Position numbers and translations under genes: made by a program. Shown here in pieces: positions 12,286-24,640 of a stretch of 64,000 nt of DNA. The stretch spans positions 29,678,501 to 29,742,500 of the forward strand of contig NC_058196.1 in the NCBI RefSeq assembly GCF_907165205.1, in the 5' to 3' direction. Source of the DNA: Coccinella septempunctata. Lineage: Eukaryota > Arthropoda > Insecta > Coleoptera > Coccinellidae. The notes beneath the pieces were generated by a model. The model ran no database searches, was not told the origin of the DNA, and saw only the letters and a list, made by a program, of their open reading frames with translations. Each line of letters begins with the position of its first letter. Position 1 is the first letter of the stretch.

Positions 12286-13074
12286 TAGGGGAGACTGGGG
12301 AGGGTTGATACGTTTTTTGGAATTTTTATTCTGGAAACGGAATTATATGAAGAAGCAGGACTTTTCTTATATTATATAATTCTTCAATTAATCGTTCAAC
12401 AAAATAAATATAGAAGTCGCAAAACATAAACATCTTATTCTGTACAGAACGTTGAACACAAAAACATGCAAACTGTCTCAAGCCTCCCCACATATGGGAG
12501 GATTGATACGATGTACTGGGAGAGTAATCGAGAGGATTATTCAGCTCAGTAGGTAGGTCAGCAATGATACTGGCTTGCTTTGGTCCTATAGGTGTAGAAA
12601 AATCAGGAAATTCGCCTTCATGTAGGCCTATCCAACTAGCTACGGAATATTTTTTGAAGATTATACATGTATCAGGCCTCCCCACGACAAATGTCTCAAA
12701 CCTCCCTGAAAGCAATTTTTAAAGTGATTTATGTTTTCATCTTATACCCATATATTTTGAAAAGCGAATAAAACTGTAAATTGAGTAGTTTTATGCATAT
12801 TTCCCAGTGAAATGTTTGTTTATGCCGAAGAATTAATGCATGATCATAAAACCCTTAGGTAACTTGAGTAAAAACTTACAATTTCTCACCTCGAAACACT
12901 CTTCGTTGAATATTTCACAAACAAACTACTGTTAGCCTTACATATTAACGTCACGCAATGCCCTCTGCCAAAGAATAGTGTTCACTAGTATAATACTTTT
13001 GAAAAGGGCTACAGATCGCGGATATAAGCCTGTATCAAGCCTCCCCATGTATCAATGCTCCCTAGTCTCCCCTA
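12286..13074. mobile_element. DNA element with TAGGGGAGACTGGGGAG ends
   Basis: Left end TAGGGGAGACTGGGGAGGGT matches right end CTCCCTAGTCTCCCCTA in reverse complement over about 27 bp. Variants of the subterminal motif (TATCAAGCCTCCCCA, CTCAAGCCTCCCC, GGCCTCCCCACGAC) recur inside at about 12476, 12671 and 13030. A 129-codon minus frame (12326-12715) covers part of it, but I cannot assign it to a transposase family. It is probably a non-autonomous or heavily deleted DNA transposon. Confidence 0.65.
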
Positions 13075-14339
13075 CACTTAGTGATTGATGGACTAGAAAA
13101 TTCATCAATTCCCTACCAAAAAATTGATATCGAAGTGCCAATCAATATTCAGGAAGCATAACTATTATTTTAACGGAAAAAGTCGAATAGTAAAATGAAA
13201 AAATCTGAAATAGAACCTGTATATATTCAACCTGAAGAACAATACGGAAATGAACCGATTTATAATCAAAGTCGGTTTTGAGCGTCTACCTCAGGTCCTA
13301 GTCTCTACGAATTTTTTCTTCTGGCCAGAGATAGACCACATAGGCCGTTCCCCAGAAATTAATAATCAATTCCAGTTAGACGGATCATATTTCCCACAAC
13401 GTCTATGGTAGCAGGTACATCTGATGCGCGCAGTACTACCGTCCTACTTGTTAATGCACAAGACGGGCTTAATTCGAATTTCCGGCTAGTCGGAGACTTT
13501 GCATATTGAATTTACTTCCTACCAATTATCGTAGAGAGGTCAGACGAAGACCCGGTGGAAAAAGTTATTAACACATCACCCGTCAGTGGAAGACACAACT
13601 AAAAATTACAATAGGGGGTCTGTACAAACGTAAAAATGGAAGAGAAAGAAAATTCGACTTGTTTCATGAAAGATTGATCTAACCATCCATTTTCTACGCA
13701 ATCACAAACGTCGAAACTTAGTAACATAGTGAAATGATTAACTTTCAATAAAAATACGATTGATTTTTCTTAGATGAATAAAAACTGTTTGTTCAGTAAA
13801 TGTATTCTTGTAGTAAAGGCTGAAATCTTTGTTCCAATATTACCCTCACGCATTTTGGAACGAACACAGCCTGTATCTTGGGTTTCCGTCGGAAAACATG
13901 CAATAAAATAAGGATGACAAATTATACCAAGTGATCTCATTAAAATTCATAATTAGACCGAGAGTCGTTGAATAGGACTCACCCTTCTAGTGTAATTGCC
14001 ACATCTCGGGTTCTCGCACACTTTACCTGTCTGCGAAGGGCTAATAAAGAAACTCGAAGGAAAAATGGTGTGTGAACAGGGGCGCATTAGCCCCAAGGCA
14101 TCCCTGATATGGCACTCTGAATTTTTTTGTGAATTCACTCAGAAGTCAGAATATTCAGCATATAAAAGTGCTTTCACTCATTTAACTCTGTTATTAGTTC
14201 ACCAAACACCCTGTGAATTCGAAAATAATCACAAATATGCCGAGGTTTGGTGAAAAAAAAAATCGAATAACTCAACATTAAAATTACCAAACGAGACACA
14301 GCGCAGATTTTTTCTAATTATTCAGTAATCTAATGTACT
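13075..14339. other. Intergenic stretch without recognised features
   Basis: AT-rich sequence with scattered short frames. I found no domain, splice chain or repeat partner in the window. Confidence 0.5.
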
Positions 14340-15660
14340 TCTTGAATGAGCAGCACTTTTCAGGAGAGCTTTGTGCTATTCGTGTCCTAAAAACTGCTTA
14401 GAAGTGAGTTTCATAATTCAGTATACACATTTTTTTAATCTTGAGTATTCCATTGAGCACAGTGCTGCTAGCTGATGGCACTTTTTAAAAGTGCCATCGA
14501 TCTATTTAATGAGTGCCATCGATCTATTTAATGAGTGCCTTACCAATTCATATGAATATTATCTCAGAACTTTTTTCAAATGTGCTGAGTTATTCTTCGC
14601 AATCAATTATAAGGATTCTGAAGCAATTTTCAAAAGTAGTTACCTCGTGTGAATGGTTACTCAGACCATTTAATGAGTGCTTAATGATCCTACCTTCTAA
14701 TACAAAAAAGTTTCCAGATCTCTTTTAAAGAGTGCTCTCATTAAAGTCAGTGAACTTAATTTCGATTAAATTAATTCGGAGATTCCAAGTTACTATTTAA
14801 GAATGCTCAGCTTTTTTGAGTGCTCGTCTTTTTTTAAGTGCTGAGTTATTCTTTGCAATCGATTGAAATGATTCTTTCTGAAGAACTTTTCTAAAGTAAG
14901 TGCACAGGTTTTATGGTTGCTCAATCGGAGTATTCAATAATCCCTACCATTCTTGTACAAAAAAAGATTTCCAGAACTCTCAATGGAGTGTTCTCTATGT
15001 GTGATGGGTGGTTACAAGCAATTTGAATTTATTTTCGAATGAATCAATTCGGAGCTTCCAAAATGTTAGTTTCTTCAAATACTGTTTAAGAATGCTCATC
15101 TTTCTTTAAGAGTGCTCGTCTTTATTGAAGTGCTGAGTTACCCTTTCGTTTGTATGGTAACTTAAATCGGACTTTTTAATGAGTGCTTAGTTATCCCAAC
15201 CATTCTTGTACGAAAAAGATTTCCTGAGCTCTTTTTAGGAGTGCTTTTATATGTAGTGAGTCGTTATAGATAATTTGAACTTATTTTCGGTTAAATTAGT
15301 TCGGAGATTCCAAAATGATAGATTTTACAAATAATTTTTAAGAATGCTAACCTTCCTTTGAGTGCTGAGTGATCCTAGAAAGAGATTCCAGAAATCTTGA
15401 GTATTTTAATGAAGTAGACGCATAGAAATTTTGTGAATTCAATAAATAAAAAAGAATCTGGGAATATTGTGCACTTTTCAAGAGTGCTAAGTGATCACTA
15501 TGACTATTTAATGAGTGCTCTACCATTTATACGGAAAATGTATCCCAGAACTCTGAACAGTGATTGGATATAACAAATTCGAACTAATACTCGATAAAAT
15601 AATTTCTTAGATTCCAAACAGGATTTCCAAATACTGTTTAAGAGTGCTCTTCAACTAGAA
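14340..15660. repeat. Degenerate tandem repeat array (about 250-300 bp unit)
   Basis: Units share the anchors TTCGGAGATTCCAA (about 14776, 15050, 15300, 15605), AGTGCTGAGTTA, ACCATTCTTGTAC and many GAGTGCT motifs. Spacing between anchors is about 274, 250 and 305 bp. The array ends just before the P-type element. It looks like a decayed satellite. Confidence 0.7.
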
Positions 15661-16104
15661 ACAGTGTCTGAGACTTTGAATTTCAAATTTCGAATAATAT
15701 TCCGACAATTTTTCATCCCTAATGCTTGAAATCCTTTATCTTTGGTCCCATCAGTCCGGCTCTGATACCTGAAACATCCATTCACAGATTACAGAGAATA
15801 GATGGGACACTGGCCTTCTATGAGATGAAATAATGTTTGGCGCTTTTCTATAGCGGATGCGATCCGTACTACAAGCAACCTAAGGAAACTGTATTATCAA
15901 CAATACAGGAGTCTGTATTAGCGAGAAAAGGCGCGAAATTTCAAAACCGTTCGCACTACTGGGTCCGCGTAATATTTAGTTCAAGAAAGCTTGAACTATT
16001 TTAAAGGAAAGGATGCTGCTAAGGAAATAATATTAATAATTATAATAATAATGTTTATTTACATAATAATAATCATTACTTACATATTCGTGAAATTTCA
16101 ATTA

Positions 16105-16500
16105 AACAAACATTTCCCACAAAGTGAAAATATTATGTACTTTCAACAAATTCAGAATAATATTTACCAGAAATATATAAAATTGTTATACATCGAACAT
16201 TATCAGGTATATAAATAAACAAACATTGTTTTCCCACTAAGTGAAACCATCAATATGAATGAACAATTATGAACTTTCAAAGAATTTAAGTGAAATTACT
16301 CGCATTAAAAATTCAGAATAATATTTAAAATATATGTACAGGTTTTTTCAAGTAGACAGACATCTAATTACGTTCTTTCAACGAATTCAGAATAATATTT
16401 ATAAGAAAAATATACAATTGGTATACATTGTACATTGCAAGTATAATAAACAAATATTGTTTTCCCACAAAGTGAAACCATCAATATAAATGAATAATAA
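16105..16500. repeat. Internal AT-rich repeat units within the P-type element
   Basis: TTCAGAATAATATTTA occurs near 16148, 16312 and 16388, and TTCCCAC-AAGTGAAA near 16114, 16228 and 16467. The units are degenerate and irregularly spaced. They occupy the place where the transposase catalytic exons would be expected. Confidence 0.6.
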
Positions 16501-16639
16501 TTATCTTTTTATGTTTACCTTGACTGTCTGATTCCTCAATTGACATAAGATGAAATTATAAGTTGGTCCAGCGATATGCTAAGAAAGCGTTTGAAATCCA
16601 CGAGATGAAATAATTTTTTTTGCATAAGCTAATTGTTAC

Positions 16640-17126
16640 CTCAGACATTTATTTTGGTATTTAAGCTGACTCATCCTAGCATTGCACTCTTTCAACATTG
16701 AGTACATTATTTTTTCTTTCGCAGTTAGTTGTGAAATCCTAGTGTACTGCAACCTCGTCAAAATTGACTTTCTAACCCCTAAAACAAAAAATATTCTATG
16801 TAACAATTGATCACCTGAAAATTTGATGAGGAAAATTGATTTCCTTATTTTCAAAAATCAATGAAAAATGAAAAAAATTGTTACTAACCTTTTGAATTTT
16901 TTTTCTTATTCATCATCGAGTCAGATTGTGGTTCTTGTATGTCCAGCTTGGTAAAATGTGGATGACACACGTAATATCTATTGTGAATCTGTTCATCGGA
17001 TAATTCTTGCCAATTTTGTGGATTAATAACTTCTAACCAAGTTTTAAAAATACTTGGATTGGCTTTGGGGAAACGATGTCTTTGGCTTACTCGGTCCATA
17101 CATCCAGGTACACAACAATTGTTCAT
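16640..17126 (-). pseudogene. THAP-domain fragment of a P-type transposase
   Basis: Exon 1 (17126-16889) starts MNNCCVPGC and has the C2CH zinc signature: CVPGC near the start, VCHPHF about 50 residues on, plus the conserved FP and W of THAP domains. A GTTAGT donor joins in phase to exon 2 (16778-16640, acceptor TTGTTTTAG). Exon 2 encodes a heptad-like helix (LTRLQYTRISQLTAKEKIMY onward), the leucine-rich coil that follows THAP in P transposases. Exon 2 ends at a GTAACA donor, but no further exon is recognisable, so about 126 residues survive. It would bind the element's own ends and may act as a repressor-like product (inference). Confidence 0.8.
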
Positions 17127-17393
17127 TTTTAAAAGGTATAAATTAGCTTACAAATCACTAATACCTACAACGTCCACTAATAATACAACATTTCTTAACA
17201 GAAAAGAACGAACTTAACCTCTCAACTTCTGAACTGAAGCCATGCTTGAATCGCACCTAGCGGGCCTAGCGGCTGAACAATAAACTAACTGCGAATGTAG
17301 CGCCACCAAGCGGTTGCGATCCTCACTAAAAACATCAATTGTGGTGGGGGTTAAGAGGTGTCCCATCTATTCTCTGTAATCTGTGCATCCATT

Positions 17394-19039
17394 CTGCTGA
17401 AACACATTTCAATTTTTCAGCTGTTGAGACCGTGAGTCCTCCTAGCGTCCTTTTCCCCCACCACGCGACCAAATCTTCGATTGAGCTTTTCGGCGAGATG
17501 TCTCAGCCAACTTGATACACGCGTGTAGCTTAGTAGGCTTTTCTAACGCAGGAAGTCAACGTTGACCATGCTTAGCTATTTCTAGTGCGCGTGTGAGGAT
17601 CTGTTCGAAAGTTTGACATTTGCCGATCATAAAACAATAATTTTTGGAGTTTATTCACCTGAGGTAAATATGGATTGTACAATTATCGTACTAGTTTGAG
17701 TGTCAGTTTTCGATGACGATTTATTTTATCCCAAAATCGCAGTGGAAATTCTGTAAAAAAACAGATCGAAACAATTTTCGCATCTGTCAACCCTGGATCG
17801 CAAATTTCACTAATTTTTCGATTTATTTTTTTCGATTATTTTTCTACAATGAAACATTAAGATATTTTTAACCGAGATTCCTTAAGGAATTGCAAATTGA
17901 ACTTCATATCATGAATGCACACCTGACTCACGTGTAAAAACGCTAACTGTTCGCATATCCATGTTTGGACTTCTGTCACTTGCAAAATCATCAATAAGAA
18001 TCAAAATCCTGTTGCACATGATGAAAAAATGCATCATTTTGGTACGATTTCCAATTTTTCCACTCCTAATTTCAAATATGGTCGTATGTATTGCAATCAT
18101 TTCATCTCTGACTGGAGTTCTATTGAAGCAGATTTTTCCTGTTTACTGTGACCCAGTTTCAGGAAATTTCCTCGAATTTCCCCTCAGATATAACTTAATA
18201 TCTCGCAGAATTGGAAACTGAAATTCGAAACAATCCTTATTTTGCTTTTAAAAGTCGTGCAGGTTCCAAGTAAAACCTTGGACTGGGATAGGAAGAAACG
18301 CAATTTTTCCAAACATTCATTGTTGATGGGAAAGAAGAGATGGAGAAATCTCAGATGTTTTACATAATTGAAGAAGTCTTGTATTGATCACTAAATTTTT
18401 CAATCTTAAGCTTATGTCTATTATGGAGTTTTACGTCATAGAATATTGCTCAAAAACCACTCTCAATAATGACAAGAAAAATTCAGAAATTAAGTGGAAT
18501 ATAAATATTCAGAACTAGTGAGGGAGCTCATCGAAAGAAATTTCAAGAATTGAAATCTTAAGGCCCTAATGTCGCCCTTATGTTGAAAGAACAAATGACC
18601 GAATATGAGCTTAATCTATTATCAGATATGGAATGTATTCCCAGCACTATATTATAATTCTCGAAACGACCTAATCATTAATTCCTATTCGATCATTCAA
18701 ATACAACGCATTCATGTGAAACTAAACCATTCATTTCGATTCTCGATCTATTCAAATCCAGGATTCTGAGTCAATTAATAATACCAATGAAGAAATTCTG
18801 TTCTATTCTATTGAATGTCCAATAATTATCGTCTATGCTCCCCTCATGCATTTACCAGGTTTTCAATAGTCCATTCAGATTATTCTCTTTTGCTTGATTT
18901 ACCTCAATAAGTTACCAGCATAATTGAATAATCGGTAGAAAAATGAATGCAGAATAGAATAGAATTTCTTCAGCCTGCTTTGTCCAAGTCTATATTTTGT
19001 TCTACTTACATAGGTTTATCTCAAGCTATTAGTTCAATT
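17394..19039. other. Intergenic stretch
   Basis: There is no recognisable gene. A spaced inverted repeat (GAAGAAATTCTGTTCTATTC near 18787 against AGAATAGAATAGAATTTCTTC near 18951) could mark a small MITE of about 190 bp. It is otherwise featureless. Confidence 0.4.
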
Positions 19040-19041
19040 TA

Positions 19042-19467
19042 GGCCCTATCATTTCAAACAAAATTTATTCGATAGATAAGTCTCATTCTTAGGATAAGTT
19101 AAAATGCAGTCTTTTCAGTTTCAGATAGTGTTATTCATCGAATAAATCTGTCATTGAAACTTAAAAGAGTTTTTTTTGTCATAGATCAAAAGTCAGTACG
19201 TCATTATTGGTTCAATTTTTTAGATTCTTGATATATGGTTATTCTTTGTGTAATTTTCACGAAATATTTCCTTTCTAGTTGGAATTATGACAATTTCCAC
19301 AATGCGGTATCTTATTTTACATCAATCAGTGAAAAGTAGTATACCGTGTTCTCATAGAATTGATATTCGCCAAATAATTTCATCTGAAAGCACCGAAATA
19401 AGATATCCTTCAGATAAGAAATTATTTGACCGATACTTATTGACATTGAATAAAATTTATTCGGGCC
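19042..19467. mobile_element. MITE, GGCCCGGTACTTTCAC family, copy 2
   Basis: Collinear with 7463-7934 over nearly its whole length, with the ends eroded to GGCCCTATCATTTCAA and ATTTATTCGGGCC, still flanked by TA. A short piece around CATAGACATAGAG is missing relative to copy 1. Together the two copies define the family boundaries. Confidence 0.7.
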
Positions 19468-20997
19468 TAAGGAAAATTCTTTTCAATACAATTAAACTGC
19501 TGAAAAATGCAGTGATTCATTGCTGAAATGTGAACAACAATAGTTTAGTTATTTAATGGACCATTCTATCATGAAAAGCATAGAATGCTTACATGTCGAT
19601 CTTTTTCTTATCGAATTAAAAAAGTTCAAATTGACTTGAATTCTGCTGAGATCTGGTTCCATGAAAACCTTTCAGAGGTTAATGTCTCAAAGTCAGCCCG
19701 ATATAAGAGGAAACCTTTGAAATATCGACGTTATGATTTGGTCTGAATAGACAGCTTTCGGTGGTTATTTTGGACTGAACACATGTTGAAATAGGGGGCC
19801 TTTATAGACAACAAGGGAGTTTAAGATTGGTCCACTAAATAGTGTATAACTTGTATATAATCTTCAATGCCCCACATTATACAGAGTGAGTAAAAATTAA
19901 AGCAGTTTGGGTTTTACTAGCTTGTAGGAAAATGCTTCAACGAGTAAATTTTTCATGTATAAACTTTTTGTGCCAGACAAGGATAAACCAAAAAAGTTTT
20001 GGTCATTTATGTGGTTTGTTTCAACCCCTAGGGATGAAGTGGTGAAACTTTTTCTATTGGAGTTCCTATTTTTTTTATGTATTTTGAGGTCAATGACATA
20101 CATTTTAGAAGTACGAAGATTTACGATCATTTTTCTTAACCCTTCCTCCTCGTGTTAAGGATTGCCTGACAAACTCCTAAATTGTACATGAGAAGAAGCC
20201 TAGTAAAAATCGACTCAACACACTCTGTGTGTGTGTATATTCTTCTATGAACTAATGATGACATAATGACAATATTTTTTCAATACTAAGTTAGCTTTAG
20301 CCAGCGCTTGTCCCTCAAGTCGTAGAAACATAATCTCGCATTCAAATTATCCCATTAATCTTACGTCTAGCCTCTAGCCATTACATCAGCGCCAAGTACA
20401 CAGGGTGATTCACGACCGAACGCTTGATTTCACCACCGGACTTTTTTACAACAGGAAGAATCGGGAATGTTAAGCTGAAGAAACGAAGCGTGAACTTTCT
20501 CATCCCACACAGGCATTTCCTAATTTCCGGTTATTCGGGATATTTGGAGTTGGTAACATTCAAAATAAATATAAACACGTGTACATGAACGGGGAGTTCA
20601 GGGAACGTGGATTGCGCCTCAGGTAAACAAACTGACGTTGATTTTTTCAACAGTTCGTTGAATTTTTCCCCGACAGGACTGAGAGGTTTCTGGGACGCGT
20701 AGATCATTTATTTTACGTAAACCTTTGGATCTATTGAGGTCAGCGTGCTTCATATCAGGAGCTGTGGCTTCTTCCTGAGTGCCTATTTTAATCACAAACA
20801 CCGGTAAATCAGACGTGTATAAAGACGCTAAGTATTGACCAATTTTCGACGTGCTTATGAGTGAGCTACTTGTAAACGTCCTCAAGAATATTTATGGGAT
20901 TATTTAGAGTTAAACTGTGGCCCTACCTCATGATCGATGACGTTTAAATCACAGCATCACTATGCAAGATTGTCTAAATTAACCAGAACATTTAAAG

Positions 20998-22190
20998 TAC
21001 GATATAGTGAAAAATTCTTAGCCTACTATAGAACCAAACGAAATTTAAATGTCAAAATATTTTATTACTCAACATATTCCCTCTTAATTGGATACATTCA
21101 TTACATCGAACCTGCAACGTCTTTAGACCTTTCAAAAAAAATGTTTCTTCTTGCTCTGCAAACCAGACCTCCAGAGCTTCTATTACCTCCTCGTTGGAAG
21201 AAAATTTACGACTTTTAAAACTTTTTTTCAGTTGAGGAAAGAGATGATAGTCGAAAGGAGACAAATCTGGTGAATAAGGGGGTTGTTCTAGTAAATCAAA
21301 CCCTTATTTACAAATTTTTTGCATGGTAACATGGTATTTGTGTGAAGGGGTGTTGTCCTGCAAAAACAAAACACCTCTGGATAGCTTTCCGCGTCTTTTC
21401 TCTTCAATTTTTCCCGTAGAGTGGTCAGTAATGTCGAATAGTAATCTCCGGTTATTGTTCTATCCTTATCCAAAAAATCAATCATGATTACTCCATGGCA
21501 ATCCCAAAAAACTGAAGCAAGAACTTTTCCAGCAGATTTTTGAACACGAAACTTCTTACGTCTTGGAGAACCAGAGTGTCGCCATTCCATCGATTGTTGC
21601 TTTGTTTCTGGATAGTAGAAATGTACCCAAGTCTCATCCATAGTAACAATTCGGTTTAAGAAGTCTATCTAATTTTTCTCATGTCCAAATTGACGTGAAC
21701 TATATGATGTACGCGTTTGTATGAAATATACTTCAGATATCCGTTTTATCCCAACTCGATGGTCTGATAAATCATGTCATGAAATGTATCGATATTTTCG
21801 GGGACTGACACAGAAACTGGCCTTCCTGATCGGTCATCATCTCCATTGGAAAATGTACTTCTTTTAAAGCTTGCAGTCCCATTTTTCACGGTCGCATACG
21901 AAGGATATTGATCACCAAGGGTATTAAGCATATCTTCGTAAATCTGCTTACCTCTTAACCCTTTTAAATACAGGCACTGGATGATGGCTCGATATTCCAA
22001 TTTTTCGATTTTCACAATTTCGGTGGACATCTTCTTTCTTTCAATTTATTGCGTAACTCTGGTTTACTTTTTCGACCTCAAACTTCACACTGACACTTCT
22101 AATGAGTTATTGTTCGTTGCTATGGTAACGCAATATTTTTTCTATGCATAGAACTGGTCTATGCTATCTGGATATCAATACATCCTCGTA
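20998..22190 (-). mobile_element. mariner element, copy 1 (transposase broken)
   Basis: The ends are TACGATATAGTG and CATCCTCGTA. The minus strand carries three transposase blocks. 22030-21746 is the N-terminal HTH (KLEYRAIIQCLYLKGLRGKQ). 21641-21288 holds MDETWVHFYYPETKQQS and KVLASVFWD, the mariner first-aspartate region. 21264-21052 is the C-terminus (YHLFPQLKK). Relative to copies 2 and 3, about 100 bp between the first two blocks is gone, and the blocks lie in different frames. Inactive. Confidence 0.88.
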
Positions 22191-23990
22191 TGTGATGGAA
22201 GTTTCTTTGAGAGGTTTGACATTTGAAATATCGAGAGATCATTATGTATTAATGAATACGAGTTGATTTTCCTACCTCTTGCACCACTAAATGTTTTTTA
22301 TTGCCTTTCCACCCAGTTTTCTGCTGAAAAAAATTGTTATTCGGGTGCCATCTGTAGGAGGCTTTATGTGCGCATATTCTAGTTGATAAAACATTAAATG
22401 ATATTAATTTTGAGTTTTCTGAAGCTAGTAAATGAACCTTTTCTATTAAATTCACCTTTCTACGCTCTTCTTACTAGGAACAGAAGCTAATAATATTGGC
22501 CAATGAATTATTATCAATTTGACAACCTGTGCGTGCCATGAAGCAGTTCAGAACATTGATTTCTGAACCCTTCTTCACACTGTTTACCGAGAAATCACTC
22601 TCTGAAAATTAGATCAACCCCTCAGTTAACATCCTGTATAATTAAGCGGACAGTGGGTTATTGATTTGATATAACACATTCTGTACGTGGTTCCAAGAGC
22701 CTGAGGGTTGTATTCTGCCCTTTCAAACTTTGACTGACGAGAATGTAGGTCAATTTCCTCAATAAACACGGAAATTCAATCCCAAACTCCTTAACTAAGT
22801 GGCCTAACTTCGCTAGGAACTTACTCGCACAACTTGGAACATTTGTAAAACCTCATATGCAGCAAAGTATCACCTATTCGGTACATAGATGTATTAACAC
22901 CTTGAGAAATTCACTTTACTCTACTCGAATTAGAGTTCTCATTTGGAGCATTGAAAATGGCTTTAAACAGAACAATTTTATACATTGGTTTATTGTTCGC
23001 AATATTAATGAATTTATGACAACGAATTTTGGTATACACGTGTCTCAGGGTTGGGTCAGGAATCTATCAAAATTTAAGAACATTTCAACCGTAGGAAATA
23101 AGGGAAAAATTAATACTGTGGTCCTTAGGGTACTTCTGAATCCGATCCTGTAATAATTACGTAAAGGAGCCAAACTTTCTGGCTATATCAATGTGTAGCT
23201 GTCGCCGCTCCTGAATTAATAACTGGAACATCCCAGAAGAACACTCTCTTGCTGCCAGAACTAATCCCGTATTGCAAAAGGATGAAATCGACCTAACAGC
23301 TAGCTATTTCATTCAAAAATTCTGGTGAAACTTAATGAAACGGACTGCTTCAGGCTCGAGTACCAGCAGAATGAATGAATTGGAAACAGAATTATGTCGG
23401 TTAAATTCGTACGAAATTTCCTGATGAAATAACCTGGGACAGCTGACAAGGAGAGTTGAAGTTGGCTCCCTGAGACGCATTCAGTTTTCTTTAGGAGCCT
23501 GCTCTTTGTGAATTCGACATTATTGAGAAATCTATTCCGCTTTTACTAGGTTTCAACTCAATTTAATTGTCTTTTTTTAGATAAAAAACCATGCGAAAAG
23601 TAATTCGACTCAATGAATCACCAATCGAAACAGAATCCATTGTGAATAGTCATTTAGATCTTTGATTATAATCCAATTAGCTTAAATCAAGTCTTCAACA
23701 TACCATGCCAAAAGCGACAGCCCGAAATATAACCATGCGAAAAAGAAAGTAGACATGGATATATTTTTAAATATACGGTAATTTATGACGTGTGAATGTA
23801 TACCTGACATTAATATATGACTCGACTCTGGACGGTTTTATTTACAAAACCGACAGAACATGAAATCTCAATAACGGGCCGATAATACAGTAACAGGGAT
23901 GGTTGTGAAGTATGGGTCCTGATTATGACAGATGTGGCAATATTCGATCTGTCCCTAATATAAGGATTTTATACACAGAGGTTTGATGTT

Positions 23991-24640
23991 GTACCCAAGT
24001 CTCATCCATAGTAACAATTCGGTTTGAGAAGTCTACATTGCTTTCAAATCGAGCACAGATCGAACACGATGCTTCTACCTTAGCACGCTTTTGGTTAACA
24101 TTCAAACATTGGGAGATCCATTTTGCAGCAATTTTTCTCATGTCCAAATTGACGTGAACTATATGATGAACGCGTTAGTATGAAATATCCATTGCTTCAG
24201 ATATCCGTTTTAGCCCGATTCGATGGTTTGATAAAATCATGTCATGAACTGCATCGATATTTTCGGGGACTGACACAGAAACTGGCCTCACCTATCGGTC
24301 ATCATCTTCAATGGAAAATTTACCTCTTTTGAAGCTTGCAGTCCAATTTTTCACGGTTGCATACGAAGCATATTGATCACCAAGGGTATTAAGTATATCT
24401 TCGTAAATCTGCTTACCTCTTAACCCTTTAAAATACAGGTACTTGATGGCTCGATACTCCAATTTTTTGATTTTCACAATTTCGGTGGACATACTCTTTC
24501 TTTTCATTTATTGCGTAACTCTGGTTTACTTTTTTGACCCCAAACTTCACACTGACACTTCTGAAGAGTTATTGTTCGTTGCTATGGTAACGCAATATTT
24601 TTTTATGCATGGAACTGGTCTAGGCCTATTATATCGTATG
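23991..24640 (-). mobile_element. mariner element, copy 2 (5' half only)
   Basis: Collinear with the 5' half of the other mariners: the N-terminal HTH frame (24507-24292), then QCLNVNQKRAKVEASCSICA and MDETWV. At about 23991 it breaks off into unrelated sequence, so the catalytic C-terminal half and that terminal repeat are missing. It retains the segment deleted from copy 1. Confidence 0.8.

Larger units (their letters stand above)
15783..17385 (-). mobile_element. P-superfamily DNA transposon, internally deleted
   Basis: The 1603-bp element has perfect 28-bp inverted ends (15783-15810 and 17358-17385, starting CACAGATTACAGAGAATAGA). It is flanked by an exact 8-bp direct duplication CATCCATT at 15775-15782 and 17386-17393. 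An 8-bp duplication, ends starting CA, and an internal THAP-domain gene together define the P superfamily. Only the DNA-binding and coiled-coil exons are left, and the catalytic RNase H-like and GTP-binding regions are missing, so it is non-autonomous. A near-identical motif AGCGGNTGCGATCC lies near each end (about 15853 and 17309), possibly a transposase binding site (inference). Perfect ends suggest recent movement. Confidence 0.9.

Noticed and set aside
14340..15660. Possible CRISPR-like array
   Set aside because: Repeats are long, degenerate and irregularly spaced, and the organism is a eukaryote.
20619..20885. 88-codon minus frame upstream of mariner copy 1
   Set aside because: No domain or element boundary supports it.
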